Shown here: positions 24,211 to 31,850 of the stretch, piece after piece
How positions within the stretch are numbered: position 1 is the stretch's first letter
How the letters are laid out: every line of letters starts with the position of its first letter
Source: a virus
Length of the DNA: 50,476 nt
IMG/VR virus record: IMGVR_UViG_3300003635_000005
Span: 1 to 50,476 of that record
Strand: one strand, 5' to 3'
Program-made: the position numbers and the translations under genes
The notes under the pieces: model-generated
Databases searched by the model: none
Seen by the model: only the letters and a program-made list of their open reading frames with translations
What the model was told of the DNA's origin: nothing

Positions 24211-26391
24211 ATGCAAGAGAGTAAGGCACTCGCTCGTTGGCTCCGTGACCTCACGGCCACGTATCACAACGAGGGAGACAAGGTTGACGTTGAGTTAACG
24301 GATCCGCGGGAGGGGAGTTATGCCGCACGAGACGGCTCCCATATCGGTATCAACCCCGCGGTGGAGGAGACCTTTGGAGTTGACGTGGAGCGGCCCAACC
24401 AACTCCGGGTAATATCGGACACCACGAGTCACGAGGTGGAGCACGTCAACGAGAGCGTGCTCACCCACAAGGCCGACTTTGCGGACGAGTATCCCATGGC
24501 GGCGGACGCCGCTGGCATGGTCCAAAACGTCCTTGAGGACACCTATATTGACCGCACCCGCACGGAGCGGTTTAGGGGCCTCCGGCGTGCTCACGCTTTC
24601 AAGATTGACACAATCATGGCCAATGACGAGGCCCGGCCACCCATGGAGGAGTGCAACCGTGGGCAAGCCTTTGTGGAGGGATTCTTGCAAGTGGCGTTTG
24701 CTGGCGGCGCAAAGGGAGACGTGACCGCTCACGAGGATCTTGAGGAGTGGTTGGAGTGGGTCAAGCCCATGATTGACCGTTGCCGGCATACCGACAACCC
24801 GGCGGGCCGGTATGAGATCTCCCACAAGGTCATGGTCAAACTCCTCACGTATCTCCCCGAGGAGGAGGCCCGCAAGCAAGCCAACGAGGCGGCGGACTCG
24901 GCGGCGGACGGCAACACCACGGACAAGACCGGAGACACCAGCGGTGACGCCGAGGATTGGAGCAAGGAGGAGGTGGAGGAGCACCTCAAGAGCCTCACCA
25001 AAGAGGACGTTGAGGACATGGACGGCGGTGAGGGAGGCCAAACGATTGACCCCGACGAGTTGGACGTGGACGAGGACGAGTTGGACTTTGATTGGGAGGA
25101 TCTCCCCGAGGGTGACGGCGGCGGTGGCGGCCCGGACACCACCGAGGAGGACGAGAGTGACGAGGGAGACGGCGGAGACGCCGGTGAGGAGGACGAGGAC
25201 GGTGACGAGGGAGACGGCGGAGACGCCGGTGAGGAGGACGAGGACGGTGACGAGTCCGATGACACCACCGGCGGTGACGAGGACGGTGAGGACGGCAACG
25301 AGGACACCGAGGAGGACGGTGACGGTGAGGACACCAGCGGTGAGGAGGATGACGCCGAGGACGTGAGCAACAAGAGCGGTGACGAGACCGCTCCCGGAGA
25401 GTTGGAAAACTCCGGCGGAGACCACGGACGAGGTGACGAGTTGGACGAGGACGTGGAGTTTGCTGGCCGCTCCGGTGAGTGGCACGGCCTCACGCAAGAG
25501 GAGGACTATGAGAGTCCGGGAGAGCAATGGGAGCGGCGTGCCGAGGCCATTGACCGGGAGGCCATGGAGGGCCAAACGGATCTCGGCCAACTCAAGCACG
25601 AGCGCCACGAGCGCATGGCCGAGGCGCAAGACTTTGGCCGGCAAAACTCCCACCGAGTCCGGGAGATCCTCCGTGACGAGGACACCGCTCAAGAGTTGAT
25701 TGACGCTTTCCGCCGGCTCCGCACGCGAGACGTTAAGGTGCCCGTCACCAGCGGTGAGGAGATCCACCTCAAAAACGCAATCCAACACCTCGCGGGAGAC
25801 TATACGGTGGAGCAAGTGTATCAACGCACCCGCCGGATTGAGACGGGAGACCGTGCCCTTGCCGTGAGTTGTGACCTATCCGGCTCCATGCGGCTCATGT
25901 CCGCTCTCACGGCTCTCGGTGCGTGCTACATATGCACCCGAGAGATTGGTGATGACTTTGCCGCCGTGGGATTTCACGGAGGCAACAACACCCCACTAAT
26001 CAAGGCGTTTGACGAGACGTGGGAGTGGGAGTTGGTGGACGGCGTGACCGCTGGCGGATCCACTCCCATGCCCGCCGGGATTGACACCGCACTCAATCTC
26101 TTTGACGGCGTGCGAGGCAAGGAGCGGGTGCTCATAGTCATCACGGACGGCATGGCCAACACCTCGTTGGACGGCGGAGACCCCGCCGAGGAGAGCGCAA
26201 GCCTCGTCACCACCGCTCAACAAGAGGGTGTCAAGGTCATTGGCCTCGGCGTTGGTGGTGTCAACGAGGAGTATATGCGCCGGATCTTTGGGAGTGACGG
26301 GTATGTGCTGGCGGACTCTCACAAGTTGGCCGAGGCGCTCATTGAGATCTATTACCGCCAAATGGATCTCGTCAAGGAGGGAGTGGTCTAA
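24211..26391 (+). CDS. VWA-domain protein with N-terminal HEXXH metallopeptidase-like region (CobT/NorD type)
   Basis: A 726-residue protein. Residues 74-78 are HEVEH, with a possible third ligand Glu109 in NVLEDTYID, the pattern of metallopeptidase-like domains fused to VWA. Residues about 235-420 are a very acidic low-complexity linker that includes a 45-bp tandem duplication. From about residue 545 a VWA domain follows, with MIDAS elements DLSGS (about 554), GGSTPM and VITDG (about 643). Such proteins act with MoxR-type AAA+ ATPases (CobS-CobT, NorQ-NorD). The matching ATPase is at 27914, and both genes share promoter type and start context. Confidence 0.8.
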   Translation: MQESKALARWLRDLTATYHNEGDKVDVELTDPREGSYAARDGSHIGINPAVEETFGVDVERPNQLRVISDTTSHEVEHVNESVLTHKADFADEYPMAADAAGMVQNVLEDTYIDRTRTERFRGLRRAHAFKIDTIMANDEARPPMEECNRGQAFVEGFLQVAFAGGAKGDVTAHEDLEEWLEWVKPMIDRCRHTDNPAGRYEISHKVMVKLLTYLPEEEARKQANEAADSAADGNTTDKTGDTSGDAEDWSKEEVEEHLKSLTKEDVEDMDGGEGGQTIDPDELDVDEDELDFDWEDLPEGDGGGGGPDTTEEDESDEGDGGDAGEEDEDGDEGDGGDAGEEDEDGDESDDTTGGDEDGEDGNEDTEEDGDGEDTSGEEDDAEDVSNKSGDETAPGELENSGGDHGRGDELDEDVEFAGRSGEWHGLTQEEDYESPGEQWERRAEAIDREAMEGQTDLGQLKHERHERMAEAQDFGRQNSHRVREILRDEDTAQELIDAFRRLRTRDVKVPVTSGEEIHLKNAIQHLAGDYTVEQVYQRTRRIETGDRALAVSCDLSGSMRLMSALTALGACYICTREIGDDFAAVGFHGGNNTPLIKAFDETWEWELVDGVTAGGSTPMPAGIDTALNLFDGVRGKERVLIVITDGMANTSLDGGDPAEESASLVTTAQQEGVKVIGLGVGGVNEEYMRRIFGSDGYVLADSHKLAEALIEIYYRQMDLVKEGVV
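25159..25248 (+). repeat. 45-bp tandem duplication in the acidic linker
   Basis: Two adjacent 45-base units (25159-25203 and 25204-25248) encode two copies of a 15-residue acidic, Gly-rich peptide containing GDGGDAG and EEDEDG. It changes only linker length in the VWA protein. Confidence 0.8.
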
Positions 26392-26702
26392 TGCTCACCC
26401 GTATCAAGGAGGCTCTCGGCCTCACGCCAAAGACAAAGCCGTGCGGGTGCCCGTGGCCGTCTCGTGGTGGATACCGGAGCGTGCGGCCACCGGACGCCAG
26501 CGAGACCGGGGAGTATCTCCGTGAGGTGGACGAGAGCAAGCCGTCCACCGTGGTCACGCGGCACTTGCAAGTCACCATGTACCGTTGCCACGAGTGCGGT
26601 GAGACCTTTGAGCAAGAGGGGCCGTGCGTGGGCAAGACAATCCGGTGGGAGGACGGTGAGGTGGAGCGCACCGGCCTCATTGCGGCCATGGAGGACTCAT
26701 GA
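26391..26702 (+). CDS. Small zinc-finger protein
   Basis: A 103-residue protein with CGCPWP near the N-terminus (Cys 18 and 20) and YRCHECGETFEQEGPCVG in the second half, giving enough Cys for one or two zinc sites. It starts on the A of the VWA gene's stop (TAATG), so it is co-translated with that protein and may be an accessory factor of the same system. Confidence 0.5.
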   Translation: MLTRIKEALGLTPKTKPCGCPWPSRGGYRSVRPPDASETGEYLREVDESKPSTVVTRHLQVTMYRCHECGETFEQEGPCVGKTIRWEDGEVERTGLIAAMEDS

Positions 26703-26719
26703 ACGTTGGAGGAGATCTT

Positions 26720-26989
26720 ATGGGTGAAAACCAGCACCTCATACCCGAGACGGAGATTGAGAGCAACAACGCGGCGTTGTCGGACGTGGAGAGCCTATGC
26801 GGAGAGCACTTTGACCACGTGGGCACCTACAATGTCCACTCGTGGGCCGGGTTTAGAGGCATGGAGGGCATGGAGGAGTATCTTGAGGAGAAAGCGGAGA
26901 CGTTGTGCCGGGAGTGCTTGCAAATAGCAACGCGGCACCACGGGTGGCCAGCAACCGCCGAGGTGCTCAAGGAGGTCCACCATGAGTGA
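26720..26989 (+). CDS. Hypothetical small protein, start fixed by strong SD
   Basis: I favour ATG 26720 (MGENQH) because GGAGGAG at 26708-26714 is an ideal Shine-Dalgarno sequence with 5-base spacing. ATG 26699, which overlaps the upstream stop, would add seven residues. The 89-residue product has SLCGEHF and ETLCRECLQIATRHHG, a possible C..C/H site. Function unknown. Confidence 0.5.
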   Translation: MGENQHLIPETEIESNNAALSDVESLCGEHFDHVGTYNVHSWAGFRGMEGMEEYLEEKAETLCRECLQIATRHHGWPATAEVLKEVHHE

Positions 26990-27656
26990 TGACAAGCCGG
27001 AGTGGGCAAAGCGCAATGACGAGATCCACAAGACCCTCACGGAGGCCGGCAAGGCGCTCAAAGACAAGGACACCCCTATCTCGGTGGAGGATCTCGCGGA
27101 CAACCGGATTGGAGACATAGCACGTGCCGAGGAGGAGCGGTTGGTCCGCACGCTCTTTGAGCGGATCCGGGAGGCCGAGGTGGAGGTGCATGACCCTCAA
27201 TTTGTGACGGACCCCGAGGATCTTGAGCCGGGCACCATGGACACCAGCACGGAGCGTGCTGGCCGGATTGACGCCGAGGGTGAGCCGCTCACCATTGACC
27301 ATATATATGACGCCGCCGAGATTGCCGAGAGCAACGGCTTTAGGGTGGACGCAAATGGGTGGGAGTGGTGGCTCCACCCGCGGCAACTCAACAATCTCCG
27401 TGATGACGAGGACGTAAAGCACCACCTCGCTGGTGCTGGCCCGGTCCTTGAGGCGGAGGAGGGAGAGTATGCCGCGGAGATTATCGGCACGCCAATCCGC
27501 ACTTTCCCGCAATTCCCGCGGGCCGCCGCTCTCCTCATTGACCCCGAGACGTTGGAGCCGGAGCACGCCGTGGGGAGCCGCGTGCCCAAAGCGGTGCTGG
27601 TGCGAGATCCACGCCGCGTGGTCCGTATCACCGGCCTCGGTCTCTCCCCGGACTAA
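26982..27656 (+). CDS. Hypothetical protein, 224 residues
   Basis: An acidic protein with a helical N-terminal half (to about residue 65) and a beta-rich C-terminal half (GFRVDANGWEWWLHPRQL, then IIGTPIRTFPQFP and RAAALLIDP). The C-terminal pattern recalls parts of viral structural proteins, but the gene lies in the MoxR-VWA region. I do not recognise a family. It ends the transcription unit from 24211; a likely new promoter begins at once at 27661. Confidence 0.45.
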   Translation: MSDDKPEWAKRNDEIHKTLTEAGKALKDKDTPISVEDLADNRIGDIARAEEERLVRTLFERIREAEVEVHDPQFVTDPEDLEPGTMDTSTERAGRIDAEGEPLTIDHIYDAAEIAESNGFRVDANGWEWWLHPRQLNNLRDDEDVKHHLAGAGPVLEAEEGEYAAEIIGTPIRTFPQFPRAAALLIDPETLEPEHAVGSRVPKAVLVRDPRRVVRITGLGLSPD

Positions 27657-27851
27657 CCCCGGCCTCTTTAACCCCGGACGGCATACGTCCGCGTGCGGTG
27701 TTGTCGGACATGACCACCGCGGCGGGCCGTGCATTGTGGCTCACCTAACAATCCTCGGCCCGCTCACCTCCGCACTAACATAGTGCGGCGGTGGCATATC
27801 GGCTCACTACTCACCACCCGAAAGCGGTGCTTAACGGCTCCCCGTCCTCCG
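27657..27851 (+). ncRNA. Non-coding segment with own TATA-like box and competing hairpins (candidate small RNA or leader)
   Basis: No convincing gene lies here. CTCTTTAACCCCGG at 27664-27677 closely matches the box before the tRNA (GTCTTTAACCCCGG). CGGACG-GCATA-CGTCCG (27675-27691) is a perfect 6-bp hairpin whose 3' arm could instead pair with CGGAC at 27705-27709. CCGCACTA-ACA-TAGTGCGG (27770-27788) is an 8-bp perfect hairpin. The only short frame (27710, 12 codons) is not supported. It may be a short structured RNA or a regulatory leader. Confidence 0.35.
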
Positions 27852-27880
27852 TATCTCACTATCCGGTATAACTAAGTAGG
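27852..27880 (+). promoter_or_regulatory. Type A promoter before the MoxR-like gene
   Basis: TATCTCAC (27852-27859) and ATCCGGTATAACTAAGTAGG as the TATA region, about 35 bases before ATG 27914. The 3' GGTGAG half-site is degenerate here (GCGAGTGG). Confidence 0.62.
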
Positions 27881-27913
27881 TCCGTGCTAAACAAGCGAGT
27901 GGATTGAGCCACA

Positions 27914-28519
27914 ATGCAAGCGAAAGACGCAATTGACGCCATAGAGGACGGCAACGAGACGGTCAAGGAGATTGCCGAGTATCTTGACCTCCACAAAAAC
28001 AACGTGGGCAAGCAACTCAAGCGCATAGCGGAGGATCCGGGCAACCCCGTGGACCGGGAGCCGGAGGGCCGTGGTCATCGGTATTACCTCAACGAGGATC
28101 TCACCAGCGGAGACGCCGCCGAGGCAACGCCGGTTGCTGGTGGCCGAGACTATGATTGGGAGGAGTATCTCCCGGACCCCAACCGCGTGCCCGCATATGA
28201 GCCGTTTAGGGACGAGTGGGACGGTATCAATGACGAGATTGACTTTGTGCAAGAGTGGTTGGAGGACCACCCGGACCCCGAGAGTTGGGAGGACGCCGCA
28301 TGGGAGCCGCGGCTCCCGCACTTCAAATTGGAGGGGCCAACCGGGAGCGCAAAGACCACGCTTTTCAAATCGCTGGCGTTGGAGCGTGGGTGGCCCGTCT
28401 TTACCCTACAAGTGGCCTATCAAATGGACAAGTCCGACATTGTGGGGAGTGCCCGGCTCCGTGCTGGTGAGACCGTATGGCAAGACGAGGTGCTTGTCAA
28501 AACCGGCCCGTGGTCCTAA
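27914..28519 (+). CDS. MoxR/CobS-type AAA+ ATPase, N-terminal part (HTH plus Walker A)
   Basis: A 201-residue frame. Residues 1-60 are a winged helix (VKEIAEYLDLHKNNVGKQLK then a wing GHRYYL). After an acidic linker comes FKLEGPTGSAKTTLFKSLA with Walker A at 141-149, and then DKSDIVGSARLRAGETVWQ, the post-Walker A segment of MoxR proteins. The frame stops at 28519 just before the Walker B region, which continues in another frame. It is therefore half of an ATPase unless the two frames are joined by frameshifting or the assembly lacks one base. Partner: the VWA protein at 24211. Confidence 0.78.
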   Translation: MQAKDAIDAIEDGNETVKEIAEYLDLHKNNVGKQLKRIAEDPGNPVDREPEGRGHRYYLNEDLTSGDAAEATPVAGGRDYDWEEYLPDPNRVPAYEPFRDEWDGINDEIDFVQEWLEDHPDPESWEDAAWEPRLPHFKLEGPTGSAKTTLFKSLALERGWPVFTLQVAYQMDKSDIVGSARLRAGETVWQDEVLVKTGPWS

Positions 28520-29265
28520 TCGTTGACGAGGCCAACCGTGCGCCGCCGAGAGCAAAGAGTGCGCTCTTTGAGTCTCTTGACTTTCGGTGCGCCATTGAGT
28601 TGAAGGGACGAGGCGGTGAGGTGATTGAGGGCAACCCCTTCAACCTCATAGTTGGTGCCACTATCAACAAGGGGCCGGGATACCACGTTGAGCCGATTGA
28701 CAAGGCCGAAAAACGCCGATACGGCAACACGTGGGAGGTTGGATACCTCGGCATGGCTCCCGAAAACGAGGACGGCGTGAGTGGCAAGGAGCGTGAGGCG
28801 GATCTCATTGCCAGCAAGTCACCGGCCAGCAAGCGCCTCGCGGAGTTAATGGTTGAGGCGGCCAACGACGTCCGTGAGCGGGCCGAGGACCCCACGAGTG
28901 ACGTGCGGAGTGGCCTCCCGGTGGACTATACAATCTCGTGGGCACAAACGGCGGCGGCACGCCACCACGCGGGCCGTGATAATCCCGTCATCAAGGCCGG
29001 GCAAGCCGCGGTCATTGACTCATACTATGACGAGAGACAAGAGGAGGCCGACGAGGTGTTTAGCGTGCTCACCTCGCACCTTGACGGCGTGCCGTTTGAG
29101 CGTGACGAGTTGAGCGAGTGGGCCGGCGGAGCCGAGGAGAGAGTCACGTGCATGAATTGCGATTATACGGACAGCGTGGACGAGGCCGAGAGTCAAGGCG
29201 TGCTTGATTGGATGGAGTGCCCGGAGTGCAACCATGACGTTAAGCGAGTGGGTGGAGGTGAGTAA
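28477..29265 (+). CDS. MoxR/CobS-type AAA+ ATPase, C-terminal part (Walker B) with zinc ribbon
   Basis: A frame open from 28477, one base back in phase relative to the previous gene. Homology begins at PVVLIVDEANRAPP (about 28507), the Walker B motif with the MoxR-type NRAPP, followed by a sensor-1 region (FNLIVGATIN) and the C-terminal lid. The end carries CMNC...CPEC, a zinc ribbon. ATG 28477 has GGTGAG upstream, but its first ten residues look like an out-of-frame translation. Either two subunits are made or one protein is produced across the break. Confidence 0.72.
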   Translation: MARRGACQNRPVVLIVDEANRAPPRAKSALFESLDFRCAIELKGRGGEVIEGNPFNLIVGATINKGPGYHVEPIDKAEKRRYGNTWEVGYLGMAPENEDGVSGKEREADLIASKSPASKRLAELMVEAANDVRERAEDPTSDVRSGLPVDYTISWAQTAAARHHAGRDNPVIKAGQAAVIDSYYDERQEEADEVFSVLTSHLDGVPFERDELSEWAGGAEERVTCMNCDYTDSVDEAESQGVLDWMECPECNHDVKRVGGGE

Positions 29266-29744
29266 TGCCATACACCTATCACAAGGACCCACGGGAGCGC
29301 CACGGCACCCAACGCCACGTTTACCTCGGCGTGGATCTTGAGGCGGACCAAACGAGGACGTGGCCGTGCGCTTGCGGCAACAAGAAGGTCCTCACTATCG
29401 GCCTCGCTCACGTCACCGACGTGGCGGACGTGGAGGGCATGAGCGAGTGGCTTGAGCGGAGCGAGGTCAACAACCATTGCGCCGCAAAGGCCCGCCAGCA
29501 ACTCGGCCTTGCACCAGCACTCACCGAGGTGGACGGCGTGACGTTGAGCAAGTCCCTATACCTCAAGGAGGCCGGCATTGAGACGTGGTGGGATCTCGTC
29601 AACACCAGCGAGGGAGAGTTGGCCATGGTGGAGGGCATTGACAAGGAGTTGGCCGCACGTATCAAGACGGACGTGGGTGGCCACCGTGAGAGCGAGGCCG
29701 TGGCTTACAACGAGCGGCTCACCTCGTGGGGTGGAGGCCGGTGA
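29265..29744 (+). CDS. Hypothetical protein with Cys pair and C-terminal helix-hairpin-helix
   Basis: A 159-residue protein. The N-terminal part has WPCACGNKKVLTIG, one half of a zinc knuckle. The C-terminal part (TWWDLVNTSEGELAMVEGID followed by KELAARIKTDVG) matches a helix-hairpin-helix DNA-binding pattern, with the loop at VEGID. Coupled to the ATPase gene (TAATG) and to the next gene (GTGA), it may be a DNA-binding member of the MoxR-VWA module. Confidence 0.55.
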   Translation: MPYTYHKDPRERHGTQRHVYLGVDLEADQTRTWPCACGNKKVLTIGLAHVTDVADVEGMSEWLERSEVNNHCAAKARQQLGLAPALTEVDGVTLSKSLYLKEAGIETWWDLVNTSEGELAMVEGIDKELAARIKTDVGGHRESEAVAYNERLTSWGGGR

Positions 29745-30211
29745 TATTCACCTCGCACCCGGACCTCACCGAGGAGGTCCACCTATGGCTTGATGACATG
29801 GCGGAGCAAGTCGCTGGAGATCTTGACGAGGACGGCACGCCGGAGAGCCGGACCTTTGAGCCAACCACCTCCGCCATGTGTGGTGAGGAGCCGGACCTCC
29901 ACGGCGGCTCCCTCACGCCAGCAAGCGAGACGTGGGCCAGCAACGTCATGGATCTCCTCGGCACCACCGGAGTGTGTGAGGAGTGCCGGACTCGCGTGGC
30001 CCTCTATTACGATATGGCCGACGAGGTGACGCTTGACGCCACCAGCGACGGGGTGCCGGTTTGCCCGGAGTGTGAGAGCATATACCGGACGGCCACCCTC
30101 CGCCGAGTCTATACGGACACCGTGGACGGCTCCACGGAGGCCATAGCCACCCGCCACCACGGTTGTGACGAGTGCGGCCACGAGTGGGAGACGGACGTGG
30201 TGATTGAGTGA
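29741..30211 (+). CDS. Zinc-ribbon protein with GTG start
   Basis: The most likely start is GTG 29741, overlapping the upstream TGA, with GGAGG at 29733-29737 as SD. The 156-residue product has CEEC (about 85-88), CPEC and CDECGHEW near the C-terminus, compatible with two zinc sites. The final unit resembles a TFIIS-like ribbon ending. Function unknown. Confidence 0.52.
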   Translation: MIFTSHPDLTEEVHLWLDDMAEQVAGDLDEDGTPESRTFEPTTSAMCGEEPDLHGGSLTPASETWASNVMDLLGTTGVCEECRTRVALYYDMADEVTLDATSDGVPVCPECESIYRTATLRRVYTDTVDGSTEAIATRHHGCDECGHEWETDVVIE

Positions 30212-30777
30212 CTATGGTAATGCTCAATACGGACATAGGTGAGGACGAGGACCACGATAAGGTGCACCTCTTTCTCTCCCACAAGACGGAGGACAATCTC
30301 TTGCCGGTGGCGTTGTGTGGAGATATGAGCATGGGTCACTTTCACCTTGAGCCGGCCAGCGAGGCCGTGCAAGTCCTCCCCGTGCCAACCGAAAAGGCAC
30401 GCAAGGGCTTGTGGGCCTCCCTCCGGCACCTTCAAGAGGAGTATCTCCTTTGTGAGGAGTGCACCAGCGAGTATCTTGACGCCACGAGGGAGCCACCGCA
30501 AGAGCACGAGGTGGACGTGGATCCGGTCACGGACGGCGGCGGCAACTTTTGGTGGGCCGCCAAACCCGGCGAGTTGCACATTTGGACGAGGGAGCCGCAC
30601 GTTGACACTCCCGCCTTGTGTGGAGAGTGGGCACGGGAGTGGGACACCAACCCGCTGGCGGAGCACCCTATGGTCAAGGACGGCACTAAGGAGACGTTGG
30701 AGGAGTTTATCCGCCTCGTTGCTGTTTGTGACGAGTGCCGTGAGACCGCACGAGAGCGGTATGGTTTCACCGCATGA
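30208..30777 (+). CDS. Internally duplicated CxxC protein
   Basis: A protein of about 189 residues. GTG 30208 overlaps the upstream stop; ATG 30214 or 30220 are alternatives. It contains two related halves: ALCGDMSMG leading to LLCEECTSEYLDA, and ALCGEWAREW leading to AVCDECRETARERYG. Each half thus has a Cys plus a CxxC, suggesting two tandem copies of one small zinc domain that arose by duplication. It ends the transcription unit before the repeat-rich gap. Confidence 0.52.
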   Translation: MTMVMLNTDIGEDEDHDKVHLFLSHKTEDNLLPVALCGDMSMGHFHLEPASEAVQVLPVPTEKARKGLWASLRHLQEEYLLCEECTSEYLDATREPPQEHEVDVDPVTDGGGNFWWAAKPGELHIWTREPHVDTPALCGEWAREWDTNPLAEHPMVKDGTKETLEEFIRLVAVCDECRETARERYGFTA

Positions 30778-31044
30778 GTCTCCAATAATCTCCACCCGTC
30801 TCCAATTAGTCGTTGGATACCGTCTCTCTCTCTCCAATCTCTCGTGAGTAAGGAGGTCATACCCCCGGCAACCAAACCATAATCGCAAGACGTGGCGGCC
30901 CTCACGTGAGGTAAGGCAACGCCTCGTCAAGGGGCCGAGTCTCTCTATACTACTACTACTAACTAATAAAGTAGTAAGTAAGTAAGTAAGTAAGCCAAAT
31001 CTTAGAAAGAGTTTTATCACGGGAGCCGAGATAGGGAGTTGTTA
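30778..31044 (+). promoter_or_regulatory. Repeat-rich intergenic region (candidate origin or operator/centromere)
   Basis: No gene is visible. The region holds three TCTCCAAT boxes (30779, 30799, 30831), a perfect 12-bp palindrome CCTCACGTGAGG (30900-30911) formed by the CTCAC/GTGAG half-site back to back, an A/T-rich TACTACTACTACTAACTA run (30948-30965), and five TAAG units (30975-30994), the last two partly complementary. It directly precedes an RHH DNA-binding gene. An origin, a partition site, or an autoregulatory operator are all possible. Confidence 0.55.
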
Positions 31045-31779
31045 ATGTCCGACAAAACCACAATCAATCACGAGGTGGACGCCGCCACGTATGAGCGTTT
31101 CAAGGACCTCATACGGCAAAAGCACGGATCCACGCATGGCCGAGTGGCCGAGACAATCACCGAGGCGCTTGACCTATGGGTTGAGGCCCACGAAAACGGT
31201 GATTTGGACCTCCTCAACGAGGATAGCGCCGTGCTGGCCAAACTCGGCAACATAGAGGCCCGCCTTGATTCATTGGAGACGTTGGAGAGAGAGAGACAAT
31301 CTCCAACGGGTGCCGAGGCGGCCAGCGTGGGCACCGAGACGGAGCAAAAGTTGGAGCGTATGGTCAAGAATCTCCCGGACGAGGCTCAAGTGAGCGAGAC
31401 CGTGGTGGAGGCCGTCATTGAGGACGAGGGCCTATCAAGTTACAAGACGCTCAAGAAATACAAGCGGCTCATGCAACGCCGTGGCCACGTCATTGAGCAC
31501 CCGGACGAGAGTGCCACGTATTTCACCGGCGCACGCAAGTTTGCAATTTGGGCCGAGTCCTCGCCGGACGTAACGCCAAAGCGAGTGGATTATCTCGTGG
31601 GCCAGCACGAGGAGGTCCTCGGTGAGGGTTGGTATGCCGAGGCGCTCCCGTCCGACTTTCGCACGGACAAGGAGGCATGGCTCAACACAAAGTATGCTCA
31701 AGCCGTCAACGGTGGCGGGCAAGAGTTAGTGGATCTCCACGTTGAGGGAGAGCGAGGCGGCCAGCGGCACTATCAGTAA
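31045..31779 (+). CDS. Ribbon-helix-helix DNA-binding protein with C-terminal domain
   Basis: A 244-residue protein starting at ATG 31045 with GGGAG seven bases upstream. Residues 5-45 (TTINHEVDAATYERFKDLI, then HGRVAETITEALDLWVEA) are a ribbon-helix-helix motif. A coiled coil follows (AKLGNIEARLDSLETLERE), then an alpha-helical C-terminal domain (about 95-225) with SETVVEAVIEDEGLSSYKTLKKY. The build resembles plasmid and viral RHH regulators or partition proteins. The repeats just upstream are its most likely binding sites. Confidence 0.65.
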   Translation: MSDKTTINHEVDAATYERFKDLIRQKHGSTHGRVAETITEALDLWVEAHENGDLDLLNEDSAVLAKLGNIEARLDSLETLERERQSPTGAEAASVGTETEQKLERMVKNLPDEAQVSETVVEAVIEDEGLSSYKTLKKYKRLMQRRGHVIEHPDESATYFTGARKFAIWAESSPDVTPKRVDYLVGQHEEVLGEGWYAEALPSDFRTDKEAWLNTKYAQAVNGGGQELVDLHVEGERGGQRHYQ

Positions 31780-31799
31780 GCCGCTCACGCCTCACGGCC

Positions 31800-31847
31800 T
31801 ATCTCACCCGGCAAACTTCTTAAGACCCTATCCCAAATGGTGAGATA
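31800..31847 (+). promoter_or_regulatory. Type A-like promoter/operator before the AbrB-like gene
   Basis: TATCTCACC (from 31800) and GGTGAGATA (31839-31847) are exact reverse complements flanking CAAACTTCTTAAGACC, the TATA region. This arrangement suggests a looped or dimer-bound operator at a regulatory gene. Confidence 0.65.
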
Positions 31848-31850
31848 CGT

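Noticed and set aside
24295-25824. 509-codon minus-strand frame opposite the VWA gene
   Set aside because: A by-product of strong codon bias; low-complexity Val/Leu repeats opposite the acidic linker, no promoter, and no minus-strand gene elsewhere.
27710-27748. 12-codon frame in the gap after 27656
   Set aside because: Short and without ribosome-binding site; structure in the region is better explained as RNA or control sequence.
30948-30994. TAC and TAAG tandem repeats as a CRISPR array
   Set aside because: Units are 3-4 bp without spacers; there are no cas genes.
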